From Alphaproteobacteria bacterium (GTDB taxonomy: Bacteria > Pseudomonadota > Alphaproteobacteria > Micropepsales > Micropepsaceae), in contig CANGRN010000046.1 in the NCBI GenBank assembly GCA_947455695.1, positions 1 through 7,777 of the forward strand: DNA of 7,777 nt. The letters are read 5' to 3'. Each line of letters opens with the position of its first letter. Position 1 is the first letter of the stretch. Shown here piece after piece: positions 6,382 through 7,777 of the stretch. Under the pieces are notes generated by a model that was given only the letters and a program-made list of their open reading frames with translations, searched no databases and was not told where the DNA came from. The position numbers were made by a program, and so were the translations under genes.

Positions 6382-6409
6382 TTTGGGCCTGACGCGCTAA
6401 ACCCCCGCC

Positions 6410-7102
6410 ATGAGCTCTTCTGCATTGGTGCTGTTTTCCGGCGGCCAGGATTCCACCGTGTGCCTGGCCTGGGCGCTGGCGCGCTTCGACCGGGTGGAGA
6501 CGGTGGGCTTCGATTATGGCCAGCGCCACGCCGTCGAGCTGAAGGCGCGGCCCGTCATCTTGGAAAAACTGCGCGCGGCTTTTCCGCAATGGGCGGGCAA
6601 GCTTGGCGCCGATCATCTGTTGCCGCTGGATACGCTGAAGGCGATCGGTGGCAGCGCCCTGACGGATGCGGTGAAGATTGAAATGGGCGCGAATGGATTG
6701 CCCACCACCTTCGTGCCGGGGCGCAACGTGATGTTCCTGACGGCGGCGGCGGCGCTGGGCTACCGGCGCGGCATTTCCGATCTGGTTGGCGGCATGTGCG
6801 AGACCGATTTTTCCGGCTATCCCGATTGCCGCGATGAAACCGTGCAGGCCGCCGCGCGGGCGCTGAGCCTGGGCCTGGCGCGCGATATCAAGGTGCACAC
6901 ACCCCTGATGTGGATCGACAAGGCCGCGACCTGGCAACTGGCGCAGGAGCTGGGCGGCGCAAAGCTGGTCGATCTGATCGTAGCGGACACCGTCACCTGC
7001 TATGAAGGCGATCCCACCCCGCATGACTGGGGCCATGGCTGCGGCACGTGCCCATCCTGCGAACTGCGTGCGAGTGGATACAGGAAGTACCGCGCCGCAT
7101 GA
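6410..7102 (+). CDS. queC: 7-cyano-7-deazaguanine (preQ0) synthase QueC
   Basis: ATP-dependent enzyme that converts 7-carboxy-7-deazaguanine and ammonia into preQ0, on the route to queuosine in tRNA. The 230-residue length is normal. Seen: the PP-loop SGGQDST at 10-16 for ATP, DYGQRH at 35-40, PGRNVMFL at 103-110, the [15 protein letters not shown] block at 128-142, and the zinc cysteines C197, C211, C214 and C217 near the C-terminus. ATG 6410 is used because the PP-loop begins nine residues later; the bases before it (CTAAACCCCCGCC) hold no Shine-Dalgarno sequence, so a leaderless or unusual start is possible. queE overlaps the stop codon by four bases, giving a coupled queC-queE pair. queD is not in the window. 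Confidence 0.96.
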   Translation: MSSSALVLFSGGQDSTVCLAWALARFDRVETVGFDYGQRHAVELKARPVILEKLRAAFPQWAGKLGADHLLPLDTLKAIGGSALTDAVKIEMGANGLPTTFVPGRNVMFLTAAAALGYRRGISDLVGGMCETDFSGYPDCRDETVQAAARALSLGLARDIKVHTPLMWIDKAATWQLAQELGGAKLVDLIVADTVTCYEGDPTPHDWGHGCGTCPSCELRASGYRKYRAA

Positions 7103-7746
7103 CCTATTCGGTGAAGGAAATCTATTACACCCTGCAGGGCGAAGGCGCTCATGCCGGCCGCGCCGCGGTGTTCCTGCGCTTTGCCGGCTGCAATCTGTGG
7201 AGCGGCGTGGAAAAGGATCGCGCGGAAGCGGTGTGCCGCTTCTGCGATACCGATTTTGTCGGCACCGACGGTCCGGGCGGCGGCAAGTTCGCCGATGCCG
7301 CCGCGCTGGCGCGCGCCGTGTTCGCGCAGTGGCCCGCCCAGGCCCCCTCCAACATGAAAGGCAAGCCCTATGTCGTCTGCACCGGCGGCGAGCCCCTGCT
7401 GCAACTGGACCGCGGCGCCATCGACGCGCTGCACGAAAAGGGCTTCGAGATCGGCATCGAGACCAATGGCACCTTGTTGCCGCCGTCCGGCATCGACTGG
7501 ATCTGCGTCAGCCCCAAGGCCGATGCGCAGCAGAAGCTGATGCGCGGCAATGAACTGAAACTGATCTATCCGCAGGACGGCGCGCCGCCGGAACGCTTCG
7601 CGGGCCAGGATTTCCAGAATTTCTTCCTGCAGCCGATGGACAATGCGGACCGCGCCGCCAACACCGAAGCGGCGACGCAATATTGCCTGGAACATCCGCA
7701 ATGGCGGTTGTCCTTGCAGACTCACAAGCTGATCGGAATCCGCTGA
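7099..7746 (+). CDS. queE: 7-carboxy-7-deazaguanine synthase QueE
   Basis: Radical SAM enzyme that contracts the ring of 6-carboxytetrahydropterin to 7-carboxy-7-deazaguanine, the substrate of QueC. The 215-residue protein carries YYTLQGEG at 9-16, cluster cysteines C31, C46 and C49 (a CX14CX2C spacing instead of the usual CX3CX2C), [10 protein letters not shown] at 94-103 for S-adenosylmethionine binding, ETNGT at 121-125, and [12 protein letters not shown] at the end. The extended cysteine motif is known from the Burkholderia multivorans QueE, which is of similar size. ATG 7099 overlaps the queC stop (ATGA). An AGGAAG at 7082-7087 could be its ribosome site, although 11 bases is rather far. 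A longer frame from 7048 would only add residues inside queC and is rejected. Confidence 0.95.
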   Translation: MTYSVKEIYYTLQGEGAHAGRAAVFLRFAGCNLWSGVEKDRAEAVCRFCDTDFVGTDGPGGGKFADAAALARAVFAQWPAQAPSNMKGKPYVVCTGGEPLLQLDRGAIDALHEKGFEIGIETNGTLLPPSGIDWICVSPKADAQQKLMRGNELKLIYPQDGAPPERFAGQDFQNFFLQPMDNADRAANTEAATQYCLEHPQWRLSLQTHKLIGIR

Positions 7747-7750
7747 CCGG

Positions 7751-7769
7751 ACCTGCGTCCCGCGCAGGT
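7751..7769 (+). terminator. Hairpin directly after queE, possible terminator
   Basis: ACCTGCG (7751-7757) pairs perfectly with CGCAGGT (7763-7769) around the loop TCCCG, four bases after the queE stop. The bases after it in view (TGAACCCC) contain no T run, so it is not a classical intrinsic terminator. It could act in Rho-dependent ending or in protecting the transcript's 3' end. The window ends eight bases later, which limits the call. Confidence 0.4.
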
Positions 7770-7777
7770 TGAACCCC

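Noticed and set aside
6349..6409. A preQ1 riboswitch before queC
   Set aside because: I looked for a hairpin followed by the A-rich tail of the class I type and saw neither; the gap is short and contains only the GCTTCAAGC repeats.
6335..7725. Minus-strand frames of 233 and 241 residues opposite queC and queE
   Set aside because: Antisense shadows of two certain genes, without recognisable domains.

Overview
The window is a GC-rich, gene-dense stretch of bacterial chromosome, most likely from an alphaproteobacterium. Three things point there: a NadQ-type (COG4111) regulator beside nadA-nadB, a COG5350-type phosphatase, and a histidine kinase with the PleC/DivJ style of H-box region. The species cannot be named from the sequence. 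No mobile element, CRISPR array, rRNA or tRNA was seen.

Positions 1-4728 form a continuous minus-strand run. In transcription order it reads: TauE/SafE-type membrane permease (4728-3937), HD-domain hydrolase (3944-3345), small tyrosine/dual-specificity-type phosphatase (3327-2809), NadQ-like regulator of NAD synthesis (2798-1866), then quinolinate synthase nadA (1717-704) and L-aspartate oxidase nadB (702 to beyond position 1, so cut by the window edge). The first four genes overlap or are 10-17 bases apart and look like one transcript. The 148 bases between nadQ and nadA hold a probable intrinsic terminator and two 17-bp palindromes of the same design. The near-perfect one lies over the likely nadA promoter. 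NadA and NadB together convert aspartate and dihydroxyacetone phosphate to quinolinate, the first part of de novo NAD synthesis, and the adjacent regulator presumably controls them through these palindromes.

Positions 4729-4998 are a divergent intergenic region. To its right, on the plus strand, lie a membrane-anchored PAS histidine kinase without a response regulator in view (4999-6348) and, after 61 bases, the queuosine/7-deazaguanine genes queC (6410-7102) and queE (7099-7746), coupled by an ATGA overlap. A 7-bp hairpin follows queE directly before the window ends. QueE makes 7-carboxy-7-deazaguanine and QueC converts it to preQ0; queD and folE are not in this window.

Most of the window is ordinary metabolism. 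The parts most worth a second look are the paired palindromes and terminator between nadQ and nadA, and the TauE, HD hydrolase and phosphatase genes joined to the NAD regulator, whose substrates are unknown and which may belong to NAD or nucleotide turnover.
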